From Candidatus Methanomethylophilaceae archaeon (GTDB lineage: Archaea; Thermoplasmatota; Thermoplasmata; Methanomassiliicoccales; Methanomethylophilaceae), in assembly GCA_017524805.1 (NCBI GenBank), contig JAFXUX010000033.1, positions 124,001 through 188,000 of the forward strand: DNA of 64,000 bases. The letters run 5' to 3'. The stretch's first letter is position 1. Each line of letters begins with the position of its first letter. The translations under genes and the position numbers were made by a program. Shown one piece after another: positions 26,728 to 35,557 of this stretch. Below the pieces are notes generated by a model. It was not told the DNA's origin and did not search any database. It saw only the letters and a list, made by a program, of their open reading frames with translations.

Positions 26728-27411
26728 TCATCCTTCTTTCTTGATGGCCTCCAGAAGGCCGCTGAAGGTCGGGACTGGAGATACCAGATCAGGTTCCCTT
26801 CCGAACCCCTTTAAGGCCTCGGCGGTGAGCGAATCGACGGCGGCGATCTTCACATTGTCATCCATGTATGCCCTGGAGTCGTCTTCGCCATACTTTTCGT
26901 CCATGAAGCCGTACAAGAACCTTACCGCTTCAGGTGAGGTCATAGCCAACCAATCCAGTTCGCCGCGTTTTATTGCGATCATTATGTGCAGCAAAGGATT
27001 CCCGATGCCAGCGGGCGACGATCTGTAAACCATGGCTTTATTTCCGTCGCTGACTTCGGACAGTTTTGCCTCATCCCCTACCATAAGAGCGCCGCCGTCT
27101 CCGCCGGCAGAAGATTCTATCCCTTTGCGGCGCAGGCATTCGGCGGCCGATCCCGAAGCATAGACAGGCCCTTTGAACATTGTCCTGAAGCCGCCTTTGA
27201 AATGGTCGAAGCATTCCTCGACCGCGGTGGAAGTCATGAAGACAATAGGCCTCCCTGCGGATGCGGCCTCGGATACTTTGGCGTATTCGCCGTCGCCGCC
27301 TTTGACTATCGTGATCGAAGGTGCGGCCATGACTGAGAAGCCCATCGCCTCCGCTTCTTTGACTGAATCGACTATCCTCCTGGTCGTGCGCATGAAAGCC
27401 AATCTGGTCAT
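26728..27411 (-). CDS. hemD: Uroporphyrinogen-III synthase
   Basis: 227 residues, usual length. The opening MTRLAFMRTTRRIVDSVKEA, the mid-domain VFMTSTAVEECFDHF, YRSSPAGIG and the second-domain WLAMTSPEAVRFLYGFM are the recurring landmarks of the otherwise variable HemD family. It closes hydroxymethylbilane to uroporphyrinogen III, the branch point to siroheme, cobamides and coenzyme F430. Its start is 48 bp behind the end of the hemC-like gene, so the two were probably an operon. Confidence 0.85.
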   Translation of the reverse strand: MTRLAFMRTTRRIVDSVKEAEAMGFSVMAAPSITIVKGGDGEYAKVSEAASAGRPIVFMTSTAVEECFDHFKGGFRTMFKGPVYASGSAAECLRRKGIESSAGGDGGALMVGDEAKLSEVSDGNKAMVYRSSPAGIGNPLLHIMIAIKRGELDWLAMTSPEAVRFLYGFMDEKYGEDDSRAYMDDNVKIAAVDSLTAEALKGFGREPDLVSPVPTFSGLLEAIKKEG

Positions 27412-27459
27412 CTTATCCTGCCGCTCCCAACGCCTTCATCGTTTATGTGCATGCCGACC

Positions 27460-28248
27460 TCAGATCACTTCGTCGCGCTTCCCATCCAGATATTCTGCTA
27501 TCCCGAGAAGATCGTCCATGACATAATCCGCCTGGACGTACTCGTCAGCGCTCCTGAGCTCCCCGCGGATGCTGGAGACTGCGCGGATGCGGACGAACAT
27601 ATCTTCCATCTCTCCGGAGATGCCGACTGGGGCGGATGGCCCGGCGCCCATCAGCTTCATTATGCCTCTCTCCGCGCCGGCCTCTATGCGCGTCGGCATG
27701 TGGTTGAATGACGAAGCCCATACTCTGGCGCGGCAGGAATCGGCCCCGCATAAGACAGCTATGATTCCTTGGGAGGCCGCAGGCATTATCCCCTCCAGCG
27801 GTTCGCAATCCGCCTCCGGATAGGCCAGCCTGAATTCTTCCTCTGGGATGACAGCGACAGAGGATCTCCCTTCGGCGACGGCTTCCAAGCACGCCTCCGG
27901 ACGGCTTTCGAAGGAGAGCTCCAGCTCCGGGAAGGACTCCGCCAAAATACTGGCGGCTATGGGCACGCACACCGACGCTGAGGAGCCGGACGACAGCCCC
28001 TCCAATCCATAAGGCACCGCCACATACCCTCTGCTCCCGCGCTCCAGCATCGCGGCCACCGCCAATCCTCCCTCCAATTTGATCGGGAGATGGCGGAGCA
28101 TGCATACCAGAACCTCATCCTATCCTATGCGCCCAGACCATTCGCCGGCATACTCGATCGGAACGCCTTCGCCTCTCGCGGATGCCAGCGATACAAACTT
28201 TTCCGCCGCGGCACTATCCGCGAATCCCCAGCCGGAATAAACGCGCAT
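27460..28248 (-). CDS. HemC-like protein, catalytically degenerate, with an in-frame UAG
   Basis: One frame from the ATG at 28248 to the TGA at 27460 (262 residues), with a TAG at 28120-28122 as codon 43. Both sides align with porphobilinogen deaminase. Before the TAG, MRVYSGWGFADSAAAEKFVS matches the RIATRGS...LA start. After it, MPAASQGIIAVL matches the PA.GQG motif, and NHMPTRIEAGAERG...GPSAPVG matches the C-terminal cofactor domain. Key residues are gone: the Asp of HSMKD is His (MLRHLP), the Arg pair of TSSLRR is absent (SSGSSASV), and the cofactor Cys of GGCQVPIG aligns with Pro. It cannot work as a normal deaminase. It may be a decaying hemC or a retained non-catalytic partner for HemD. 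If UAG ends translation, a start at 28101 would give a 213-residue fragment. Confidence 0.65.
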
Positions 28249-28348
28249 GCCTCTGCGATGTCGGCCTTGACTATTTCATTTGCGATGGAAAAGGGTAAGG
28301 GGGGATTCGGGCCCTTTACCTCCGAATCCCGTTTGTTAAGGGGTTTAT

Positions 28349-28369
28349 CGGCGGCCTTCGGGACCGCCG
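28349..28369 (-). terminator. Hairpin downstream of the giant surface-protein gene
   Basis: CGGCGG and CCGCCG around a 9-base loop, 60 bp after the stop of the minus-strand gene at 28430. A second inverted repeat, GGGATTCGG and CCGAATCCC, lies at about 28302-28330. Confidence 0.45.
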
Positions 28370-28429
28370 GAGCAGATGTTTAGGCATTCGATCCTCTGCC
28401 GCTTTCGGGCGTTTCCGTTTTCAATGGTT

Positions 28430-31400
28430 TCATGAGCGCCTGACCCTCCAAACCACGACGATCGCGACGATGATGATCAGGATCACGATGATGATCAGGA
28501 GGATGTCCGTGATGCTCAGGGAATGGGGCTCAGAGATGATGGGGGCTTCGGCCTCCTCATAGCTGAACTGGATGAGGCTGGTGACACGCCTGTCGTTGTC
28601 GGGGTTGCCGCTGAACGAGAAGTCGTAATCGGGCTGCAGAACGCCGTTCACGACCATCGGGTTGTCGATGTACTCCTCCTCATGCCCGAGAGCATAGGTG
28701 AGCTTTACGCGGTAATCTCCGGCTTCGAGGTCGACCGGCGACTCATAGCAGTTGAGACCGGTCTTGGCGAGGGTCAGAGGCACGAACTGGCCGCCAACAA
28801 GCTTTCCGACCATGGGGGTCGCAGTCTCGTCGGCGACGTACAGCTTGAAGTTGTAGATGGCGGTGGTGTAATTGAGCCAGACGCTGTCGTAGGTTCCGTA
28901 GGGGTCGTAGACCCTGGCGTTTGCGACTTCGTCGGCGTTCTTCACATTCTTGGTAGCTCTCCATCCGTTGACGTAAGCGTTGTCAGCCTTGGCCTCGATG
29001 CTGTCGATGGTGCGCCTGACTTCTTTTCCGCCGGACGTGGTGTAATCGACATATGCGTCCTTGTCGGCGAAGACGGTCAGGTACAGATCGTCGTCCTTGA
29101 AGAATTTCGTGCTGTCGAATCCGCTGAAGGCTCCGCTTGCCGCGGCTCCGGGAGCTACGTAGGCGACACCGTCAGGGAAGATGGTGACTCCGGATCCCAG
29201 CGAGGGGGTCTTGGTGGCGGGAGCGGCTCCGGTTCCGAAGATGCTCTCGTTGACTCCGGCATAGATCTTGCTGGCCTTGAACACTCCGTTCTCGGTTGGG
29301 ATGCTGCCGTAGATGTGCACGGTCTGGTACATGACAAAGTTTCCGTCCTTGGCATCGATGGTTCCGTCCACGGTCGAGGTCCCGCCGATTTCGGGGGATC
29401 CGATGGTGGTGTCTCCGGAGTTCACGAAGGTTCCGGGGACGGACAGAGCAGGCGCGGTCACGGTGGATCCGAGTCCGGTGCTGAAGGATCCGGGAACAGA
29501 GAGGGCTCCGGCGATGGTGACATCGGTGCCTTCTCCGACATTGACGGCTCCCGCAGAGGTGAGCGTCTTGGCGAAAGCGACGTTGGCGTCATCGACGATG
29601 CTCAGAGATCCTCCGTTGGCGACGGAAGCGGCTCCGGATACTGCGGCGGAATTGTCGGCCGCTCCGATTGTGGCGCTGCCGGATACGCTGAAGTCTCCGG
29701 AGAAGGTCTGCGCAGCGATCTGGCCTAGATCCATGCTGCCGGCGACATCGGTGTTCCCGGCTACGGAGAAAGACCCTCCGACGGATGCGGGCAGAATCAC
29801 TGACAGCGAGCCTGGAACGGTCAGATTGCCGTTTATGACGGTTTCGGTATTGGAATCGATTGCGAGGGATCCTTCGACGCTCACGTTCTTGGCGGACACC
29901 TTGGTTCCCTGGCTGAACGTGCTGTATCCGAGTATGGAAAGGTCGTTGGCTACGGAAATGACAGAATTCTTTCCGAGGACAGTGTTGCTGAGTTTGGCAG
30001 ATTCGGCGGTGATGGAAGCGGAATCTCCGAACTCGGCATCTGCGATGGAGACATCCTTCGCTTTGATGGCCGCGCTGTTTCCGGCGGCGATTCTGCCGGT
30101 GGAAACGAAGTTCTGCTTGGCTTCGAGGGTCATTCCGTCGCTGATTTCGGCGCTGCCGAGGTTGATGTTGTTGGCGGTGAGCACGAATCCGTTTCCGGCC
30201 TTGATGCTGTCGATGGAGGTGACGTCTCCGTCAACGATGATGCGGCTGCTGTCCCCGAGGACGATCCTGCCGCTTCCGCTGAGAGCTTTGAGCGCGATGT
30301 TGGTTCCGTTTCCTCCGGAAAGGGTTCCGTCGACTCTGAGCGATTTCGCGTTCAGGTTCATGGCGGCGTTTCCGGAAGTCAGCAATCCGCCGGCGTTGAT
30401 ATTGACGGAATCGGCCGCGATCTGGGAGGCCGCAAGGGTTCCCGCGATGGCGATGGCCTTTCCGGCGATGCTCTGCTCGGCAGTAACCTTGGCCCCTTCA
30501 GGGATCGTGACGTCGCTGTAGAATGTGAAAGCGTTGGTGATGTACGTGTCCGCGTCAGATGCGAAAGCGATTTCGAATCCTTCGGGAGTCTGTACGTTGA
30601 TCCTGGATTTTCCGGAGAAAGTCGCGGATGCGCCGGCTGCGGAAGCAACGGGGGCGCCATCAAGGCTGATGCCTCCCTCGGGGCTAGGATTAAGGATGAA
30701 TCCCTTCGCGTTGACGAATGCGATGGAACCGTTGCCTATGGCGATTCTTCCGTCCACAGACGAGGCCTGGGTGGCATCGAAGACGAATCCCTTGAGAGCC
30801 AGAGATTCGGCAGTGAAAGCGCCGGACTTCACGTAGATGGTCTTTCCGGTCCCGTTAAGGGAGACGTTTCCGACGACGTTGTCGCCGTACATTTCGACGG
30901 TGTCGCTGATCCTCGACTCATTTCCGGCGATGTAGGACAGGGGGGATATGGTGTTGACCCCGTCAAGAGTGTAGTAAGCTCCGGCGATGGCGGAGGAATA
31001 GGTCGAGAAAGGCACGTCAAATTTGAAGCATCCGTTGACGATGGTGGTCCCGTTGGTGATCAGGTAAGTTCCGGGGTGGGCATCCAGAGTCCCGTTGACG
31101 GTGAGCTTGGCGCCGTTGATGAGCTCCAAAATCTTTCCGTTGACCATGAGGGTGACTTCCTCGGGGATCACGGTGTCTTCGCTTATGTAGACGTGGTCCT
31201 TTCTGAGCTCGATGACATCACCGCTATGGGACTCCTCAAGAGCCTTCTTGAGGTTGGTGAACTTAGCGACAACACCGGAACTCACCAGAACGTCAGATAT
31301 GACGAGGTCGAGTTTGGTCTGGCTTGAGTCCTTGTCCATGAGTATGAGAGTGCCGTCCTCTACGTTGATGGGAACGTTCCCGTTGTCGAACACCGCTCCC

Positions 31401-32842
31401 GCTTCGACTGTGACAGTAGCGTCGTTGATGATCCTGATAGAGTTGGCCTCGGTCATGTCGACGGTCATCGTGCTGGGAATGACGGTATCCTTGTCGAATA
31501 CGATGTCCCCATACAGTTTGAGGTAGTCGGGCTGAGCCTCGAGGGCGTTGGCTAAAGTCGTGTAATAGTGGTATCCGCCCTTCATGTAGTAGACGCCGTT
31601 CAAGATGATTCCGGGGGTGCCGTGGACATTGGATTTTAAGACCAGAGGCACCGCGGTCTTCACGGTTCCGGTGACTGTGAGAGTTCCGGTCCCGGTTATG
31701 GGCGCGGATTTCGTATTGTCGATCATAGTGACGTAAGAGGACACGTTGAGGACGGATCCTTCGCGGAGATCCATGTTTACTTCCTTGGGGAAGGTCATGT
31801 CTTCGCTGATAAGAAGAACCCCGACAACATCCATGGCCGCTTCGGAGGAGGCGGCAACGGGGGTACCAGAGAGGATCACTCCGGTGGACGCGCCGGTGAC
31901 TACGATTCCGTTGACGTTGGCTACGACGAACTGGGTAGCGCCCCTGTTGTTGAACACAGCGGTTCCTTTGAGGTTCTTGGCCTCGAAAGTGGATCCGGAA
32001 TTCGCGGTGACGACGTACAGGCAGCTCTTGGCGCTGTCGGCGACAATCTTTCCGGAGTTGGTGACCGCTCCGGAAAACTCTCCGTTGACGGTCATGGTTC
32101 CGTTGTTGACGATCGATGTGGCAGGCATCGATTCGGCGTTGACCCCGATCTGCGTAAGGGATCCGTCCTCTGCGATGACGAAGGACGAGCCGCTGTCGAT
32201 GACCATCGAATCATAGGTCGTGAGACCGGAAATGCTGACGGTGGATTCAGACTCAGCTTTGATGCTCTGAATGTGGGTTGCGGCTTTGTTGCTTTCGATG
32301 GCAACGACTCCGCCTTTCTTGACGGTGAATCCGCTGATGACAGCGGATCCCTTCTCAGCGACGGTGAAGTTGCCGCTGACTGCGGCACTGGCGCCGTCCT
32401 CGCAGACGAACCCGTAAGGCCCGTCGACCGAGACGTTTCCGCTGATGCTGACGGATGCGCCGTTTTTCACGAGGAAGGTAGGGGCTCCCTCGGTGCCTTC
32501 GGCGCATACAACATTTCCCCTGATGTCGGCGGTTCCCGATGCGATAGTCACGTTCGAACCGCTCTTTAGCGTGAGAGTTACATCTTTATCAACGATAAAA
32601 GAGTCGTTCGCGATGACGAACTGGCCATTCTCGATGGTCAGATCGCCGTTGACTTCGATAACCTGAAAGGAACTTCCGATTATGCTCGCATCAAGGGTTC
32701 CGTGGATGTACAGTACCTTGTCTTCCGAATCCGCGTCTGCGGGCATGGAGACAGCGATACAGGACGCCACGACCGCCAGAATGACGGCTGCTGCAAGGAA
32801 CTTCTCCTTGCTCCTGAATGCTTTTTCGTTTGTCGATTCCAT
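28430..32842 (-). CDS. Giant anchored adhesin-like beta-solenoid protein (1470 aa)
   Basis: Signal peptide at 1-38 (SKEKFLAAAVILAVVASCIA, ending DADS), resembling that of the UAG-containing repeat protein. Residues 40 to about 1270 are a long, low-complexity array of short beta strands rich in V, I, S, G and N, with phrases such as VNGDLTIENGQFVIAND, SVSISGNVSVDG and VSGAASVANGGSLSIVDD. This is the pattern of right-handed beta-helix adhesins. After a less repetitive globular stretch, the C-terminus has a membrane helix (SITDILLIIIVILIIIVAIV) and a basic tail WRVRRS. The anchor leaves the protein outside the cell. The gene is single, with its own promoter region and a downstream hairpin. Likely role: cell-surface adhesion or matrix. 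Confidence 0.85.
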   Translation of the reverse strand: MESTNEKAFRSKEKFLAAAVILAVVASCIAVSMPADADSEDKVLYIHGTLDASIIGSSFQVIEVNGDLTIENGQFVIANDSFIVDKDVTLTLKSGSNVTIASGTADIRGNVVCAEGTEGAPTFLVKNGASVSISGNVSVDGPYGFVCEDGASAAVSGNFTVAEKGSAVISGFTVKKGGVVAIESNKAATHIQSIKAESESTVSISGLTTYDSMVIDSGSSFVIAEDGSLTQIGVNAESMPATSIVNNGTMTVNGEFSGAVTNSGKIVADSAKSCLYVVTANSGSTFEAKNLKGTAVFNNRGATQFVVANVNGIVVTGASTGVILSGTPVAASSEAAMDVVGVLLISEDMTFPKEVNMDLREGSVLNVSSYVTMIDNTKSAPITGTGTLTVTGTVKTAVPLVLKSNVHGTPGIILNGVYYMKGGYHYYTTLANALEAQPDYLKLYGDIVFDKDTVIPSTMTVDMTEANSIRIINDATVTVEAGAVFDNGNVPINVEDGTLILMDKDSSQTKLDLVISDVLVSSGVVAKFTNLKKALEESHSGDVIELRKDHVYISEDTVIPEEVTLMVNGKILELINGAKLTVNGTLDAHPGTYLITNGTTIVNGCFKFDVPFSTYSSAIAGAYYTLDGVNTISPLSYIAGNESRISDTVEMYGDNVVGNVSLNGTGKTIYVKSGAFTAESLALKGFVFDATQASSVDGRIAIGNGSIAFVNAKGFILNPSPEGGISLDGAPVASAAGASATFSGKSRINVQTPEGFEIAFASDADTYITNAFTFYSDVTIPEGAKVTAEQSIAGKAIAIAGTLAASQIAADSVNINAGGLLTSGNAAMNLNAKSLRVDGTLSGGNGTNIALKALSGSGRIVLGDSSRIIVDGDVTSIDSIKAGNGFVLTANNINLGSAEISDGMTLEAKQNFVSTGRIAAGNSAAIKAKDVSIADAEFGDSASITAESAKLSNTVLGKNSVISVANDLSILGYSTFSQGTKVSAKNVSVEGSLAIDSNTETVINGNLTVPGSLSVILPASVGGSFSVAGNTDVAGSMDLGQIAAQTFSGDFSVSGSATIGAADNSAAVSGAASVANGGSLSIVDDANVAFAKTLTSAGAVNVGEGTDVTIAGALSVPGSFSTGLGSTVTAPALSVPGTFVNSGDTTIGSPEIGGTSTVDGTIDAKDGNFVMYQTVHIYGSIPTENGVFKASKIYAGVNESIFGTGAAPATKTPSLGSGVTIFPDGVAYVAPGAAASGAFSGFDSTKFFKDDDLYLTVFADKDAYVDYTTSGGKEVRRTIDSIEAKADNAYVNGWRATKNVKNADEVANARVYDPYGTYDSVWLNYTTAIYNFKLYVADETATPMVGKLVGGQFVPLTLAKTGLNCYESPVDLEAGDYRVKLTYALGHEEEYIDNPMVVNGVLQPDYDFSFSGNPDNDRRVTSLIQFSYEEAEAPIISEPHSLSITDILLIIIVILIIIVAIVVVWRVRRS

Positions 32843-33026
32843 AGAACATCTGCTCCTATGAACCGGGCACTGCGCCCGGAGACTGCCGACCGCATCTTCA
32901 CAGTCAGCTCGGCCCCGGTCATCCCTCCCGAAGCCGGCTTAGATGCGCCGGCGCAGAACTAGATGGAAGTCCATTGATATAAATTTATTAATAGAAAGAA
33001 AGGATGCGCGGGGCTTCCGCCGAGCG

Positions 33027-34844
33027 TTATCCTCGCTGACCGCCTTTCGGCTGGGTTTCCGCGACGTCCACCTTCTTCCTTTGGCGGCCGCCGGTCTTCT
33101 TGAGCTTGCCCTGGCTGAGAGCCCATTCGAAATTCTTCTGCTCCGCCGGGGCTATCAGTACCCGGTCCCCCTTAGCATATTTGCGGCCGGTGGCCCAATT
33201 CGTGAACGGAGAGATCACCTTGTATTCATCGGCGTCCATGACGACTTCCCTGACGTTCGGCCTGCCCTTCATCTCCGAATAGGTGCCTGCGAACGTCTTT
33301 ATATGGCCGCCTGCGACCTCGATCACGCTCGTGCAGACGGTATCCAGGAAATACCTGTCATGAGTGACCGCGATTATTGTGCCCCCGTACTCGTTGAGCG
33401 CCTCCTCTATCGCATGTTTGGCCGGGATGTCCAGATAGTTCGTCGGCTCGTCCAGGACCAGAACGTTCGTCTCGCCCAGAAGCAGCATGCACATCGCCAC
33501 CCTCGCCCTCTGGCCGCCCGAAAGCGTGGAAATCGGACGGTCCACGTCGTCCCCGGTCAGAAGGAATCTGGCCAGCATGCCGCGGGCTTCGCCCCTTCTC
33601 TCCTTGCCTATCAGCTGCAGCAGCTGCTCCTCGGCGGTGAGCCTCTTATCCAGGCTGTCATGGTGCTGCGAATAATAGCCGATCTTCGCGCCGGGTGCCA
33701 TCCACAGCTCGCCTTTGGACGGTATCTGCTCCAGCAAAGCCTTTATCAGAGTGGTCTTCCCTTCCCCGTTGGACCCGAAAACCCCGACCTTGTCCCCTTT
33801 CTGGATGTCCAGATCGACATGCTCCAGTATGGTCTTCCCGCCGAGCTCGACCGAGAGGTCCTTCGCTGTGAGGACGTTCTTCCCGGATTTGCGGGCCGCC
33901 TGGATCCTGACGGTTATCTCCCTGCTCTCCTCAGGCTTTTCTTTGGCCTCCATCTTGGCGATCATCTTCTCCCTGGTCTTATGGGTGGTCATGAACCATT
34001 GGTCGCGATGTAGTTCCTTTGCGATCTCTTCCTGCTTCCTTTTCTGGGAGGAATATTTGCGGTATTCCTTCTCCATCCTGTCCAGATCCAGCATCTTCTT
34101 CATGATGAAATCCGAATAGTTGCCTTTGTACTCCCGGGATTTCCCGTTGGAGATCTCCAGCATGCGGGTCGCGATCTTGTCGAGGAAATACCTGTCATGG
34201 CTTATGACAAGAACAGCACAATGGGTCTTCAGAAGATAATCCTCCAGCCACTCGACGGTGCTGATGTCCAGATGCGACGTCGGCTCATCCATTACGAGGA
34301 GATCGCAGTCGTCGGCCTGGACGACTATGCGCGAAAGCATCACTTTGGCCCTCTCCCCTCCGGAAAGGGAATCCATCGTCCTGTCGGCGAAATCCCAGGT
34401 CAGCCCCACCTTTTCAAGGGCGGCCCTTTGGTTGCCTTCGTCATCGGCATCGGACTGGGCCAGCTGGGATTCCAGCATCGCGCTCTCTTCAGCCAAAGCG
34501 TTCCAATCTATGTCGCCGCCGGATGCCATAGTGGCTTCTATCTCAGCCAGACGGCGCTTCAGATTCTCTATGTGCCCATAAGGCCTCCCCAAAACGTCGC
34601 GGACCGTGAATTCGGCGGACGATTCCGCGAACTGCTCCAGATAGCCGATCCTCTCGGTGTTGCGGGTGAGCTCCCCCGTATCCGGCTTCATCTCCCCCAG
34701 AAGTATCTTGAGGAAAGTGCTCTTGCCGGCGCCGTTTATTCCGATAAGGCCGATGGCATCCCCTTCGTTGATCTGGAGGCTGACATCGGTGAGCACTTTC
34801 ACCGGGCCGAATGATTTGGCTATCGACTGGGCCTTGAGAAGCAT
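33027..34844 (-). CDS. ABC-F family ATPase
   Basis: 605 residues, two ABC domains in one chain and no membrane part. Domain 1 has GINGAGKST near 35, LSGGERAKV near 180 and MDEPTSHLD; domain 2 has GSNGEGKTT near 360, LSGGQRARV near 463 and LDEPTNYLD. The charged linker between them (KKMLDLDRMEKEYRKYSSQ) is the P-site tRNA-interaction arm of ABC-F proteins. The C-terminus is a basic tail. ABC-F proteins act on ribosomes during stalling or antibiotic stress. It follows yigZ by 36 bp on the same strand, probably in one transcript. Confidence 0.93.
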   Translation of the reverse strand: MLLKAQSIAKSFGPVKVLTDVSLQINEGDAIGLIGINGAGKSTFLKILLGEMKPDTGELTRNTERIGYLEQFAESSAEFTVRDVLGRPYGHIENLKRRLAEIEATMASGGDIDWNALAEESAMLESQLAQSDADDEGNQRAALEKVGLTWDFADRTMDSLSGGERAKVMLSRIVVQADDCDLLVMDEPTSHLDISTVEWLEDYLLKTHCAVLVISHDRYFLDKIATRMLEISNGKSREYKGNYSDFIMKKMLDLDRMEKEYRKYSSQKRKQEEIAKELHRDQWFMTTHKTREKMIAKMEAKEKPEESREITVRIQAARKSGKNVLTAKDLSVELGGKTILEHVDLDIQKGDKVGVFGSNGEGKTTLIKALLEQIPSKGELWMAPGAKIGYYSQHHDSLDKRLTAEEQLLQLIGKERRGEARGMLARFLLTGDDVDRPISTLSGGQRARVAMCMLLLGETNVLVLDEPTNYLDIPAKHAIEEALNEYGGTIIAVTHDRYFLDTVCTSVIEVAGGHIKTFAGTYSEMKGRPNVREVVMDADEYKVISPFTNWATGRKYAKGDRVLIAPAEQKNFEWALSQGKLKKTGGRQRKKVDVAETQPKGGQRG

Positions 34845-34880
34845 GCGGCCCGATAAGCGCGACTGATAGATGATGCTTGC

Positions 34881-35504
34881 TCATACATACTCGTCGCGAA
34901 GGCGGATCGGGCGCGCATGCCCATCCGTAATCGCACCGATTCTGCGGAGGAACCCGTCGGTTTCCTCCAGCGGAACCCACGCCTTCACGCTGACTCTGTC
35001 GGAATATGAGCATTCCGGTCTTCTGGCCATGAAAGCGCCGCACTTAGATTCGAAGGCGCTGTAGTGGCTGTATCCCAAATCGAAGGAGAACACAGCGCAA
35101 GCCTTCCTCAGAACCCGATCAGACCTCTCCAGGGCGAAGGATGCCGATTCTGAATAGGCGCGGACGAGGCCGCCGGTGCCGAGGAGGGTCCCGCCGAAAT
35201 AGCGGATGACTGCCGCCATGGAATCGGACAGCCCAGCCCCGCTGAGCACGCTCAGAATCGGCCTTCCGGCGGTCCCGGACGGCTCCCCGCCATCGCTGAA
35301 GCGGACTTTTCTGTCCGAGGCACCATAGATGGCGGCATAGCAGTAATGGGTGGCCCCGGGGTACTCCTTGGCCAAAGCCGCCAAGTTCTCCTGGATGGCC
35401 CCCTCATCGGGACAGGGCATCGCCACCCCTATGAATCTGGACCCTTTGATCGAGATCTCCGCTGACGCCTTCCCGGCCAGCGTCTCGTAATCGGACATCG
35501 CCAT
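34881..35504 (-). CDS. YigZ/IMPACT family protein (UPF0029)
   Basis: 207 residues. The family signatures are clear: KGSRFIGVAMPC near 20, THYCYAAIYG, RFSDGGEPSGTAGRPIL at about 69-85 and VIRYFGGTLLGTGGLVRAY at about 99-117. The C-terminal part has the ferredoxin-like fold of the family. Members bind RNA or ribosomes, and the eukaryotic homologue modulates Gcn1. The ATG at 35498 is an alternative start. Likely co-transcribed with the ABC-F gene. Confidence 0.9.
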   Translation of the reverse strand: MAMSDYETLAGKASAEISIKGSRFIGVAMPCPDEGAIQENLAALAKEYPGATHYCYAAIYGASDRKVRFSDGGEPSGTAGRPILSVLSGAGLSDSMAAVIRYFGGTLLGTGGLVRAYSESASFALERSDRVLRKACAVFSFDLGYSHYSAFESKCGAFMARRPECSYSDRVSVKAWVPLEETDGFLRRIGAITDGHARPIRLRDEYV

Positions 35505-35530
35505 AGGCTCGCCATGCAGATAAGATAAAA

Positions 35531-35552
35531 AGGAGGCCCCGAAGGGCCCCGG
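35531..35552 (-). terminator. Terminator of the sodium/solute symporter gene
   Basis: On the minus strand a GC stem (GGCCC-TTC-GGGCC core) begins a few bases after the stop and is followed by CTCC and a run of five T, a fairly classical intrinsic terminator. Confidence 0.65.
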
Positions 35553-35557
35553 CAGTT

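Noticed and set aside
28090-28383. Plus-strand frame opposite the start of the hemC-like gene
   Set aside because: The minus strand shows HemC homology across this stretch; the plus frame has no features.
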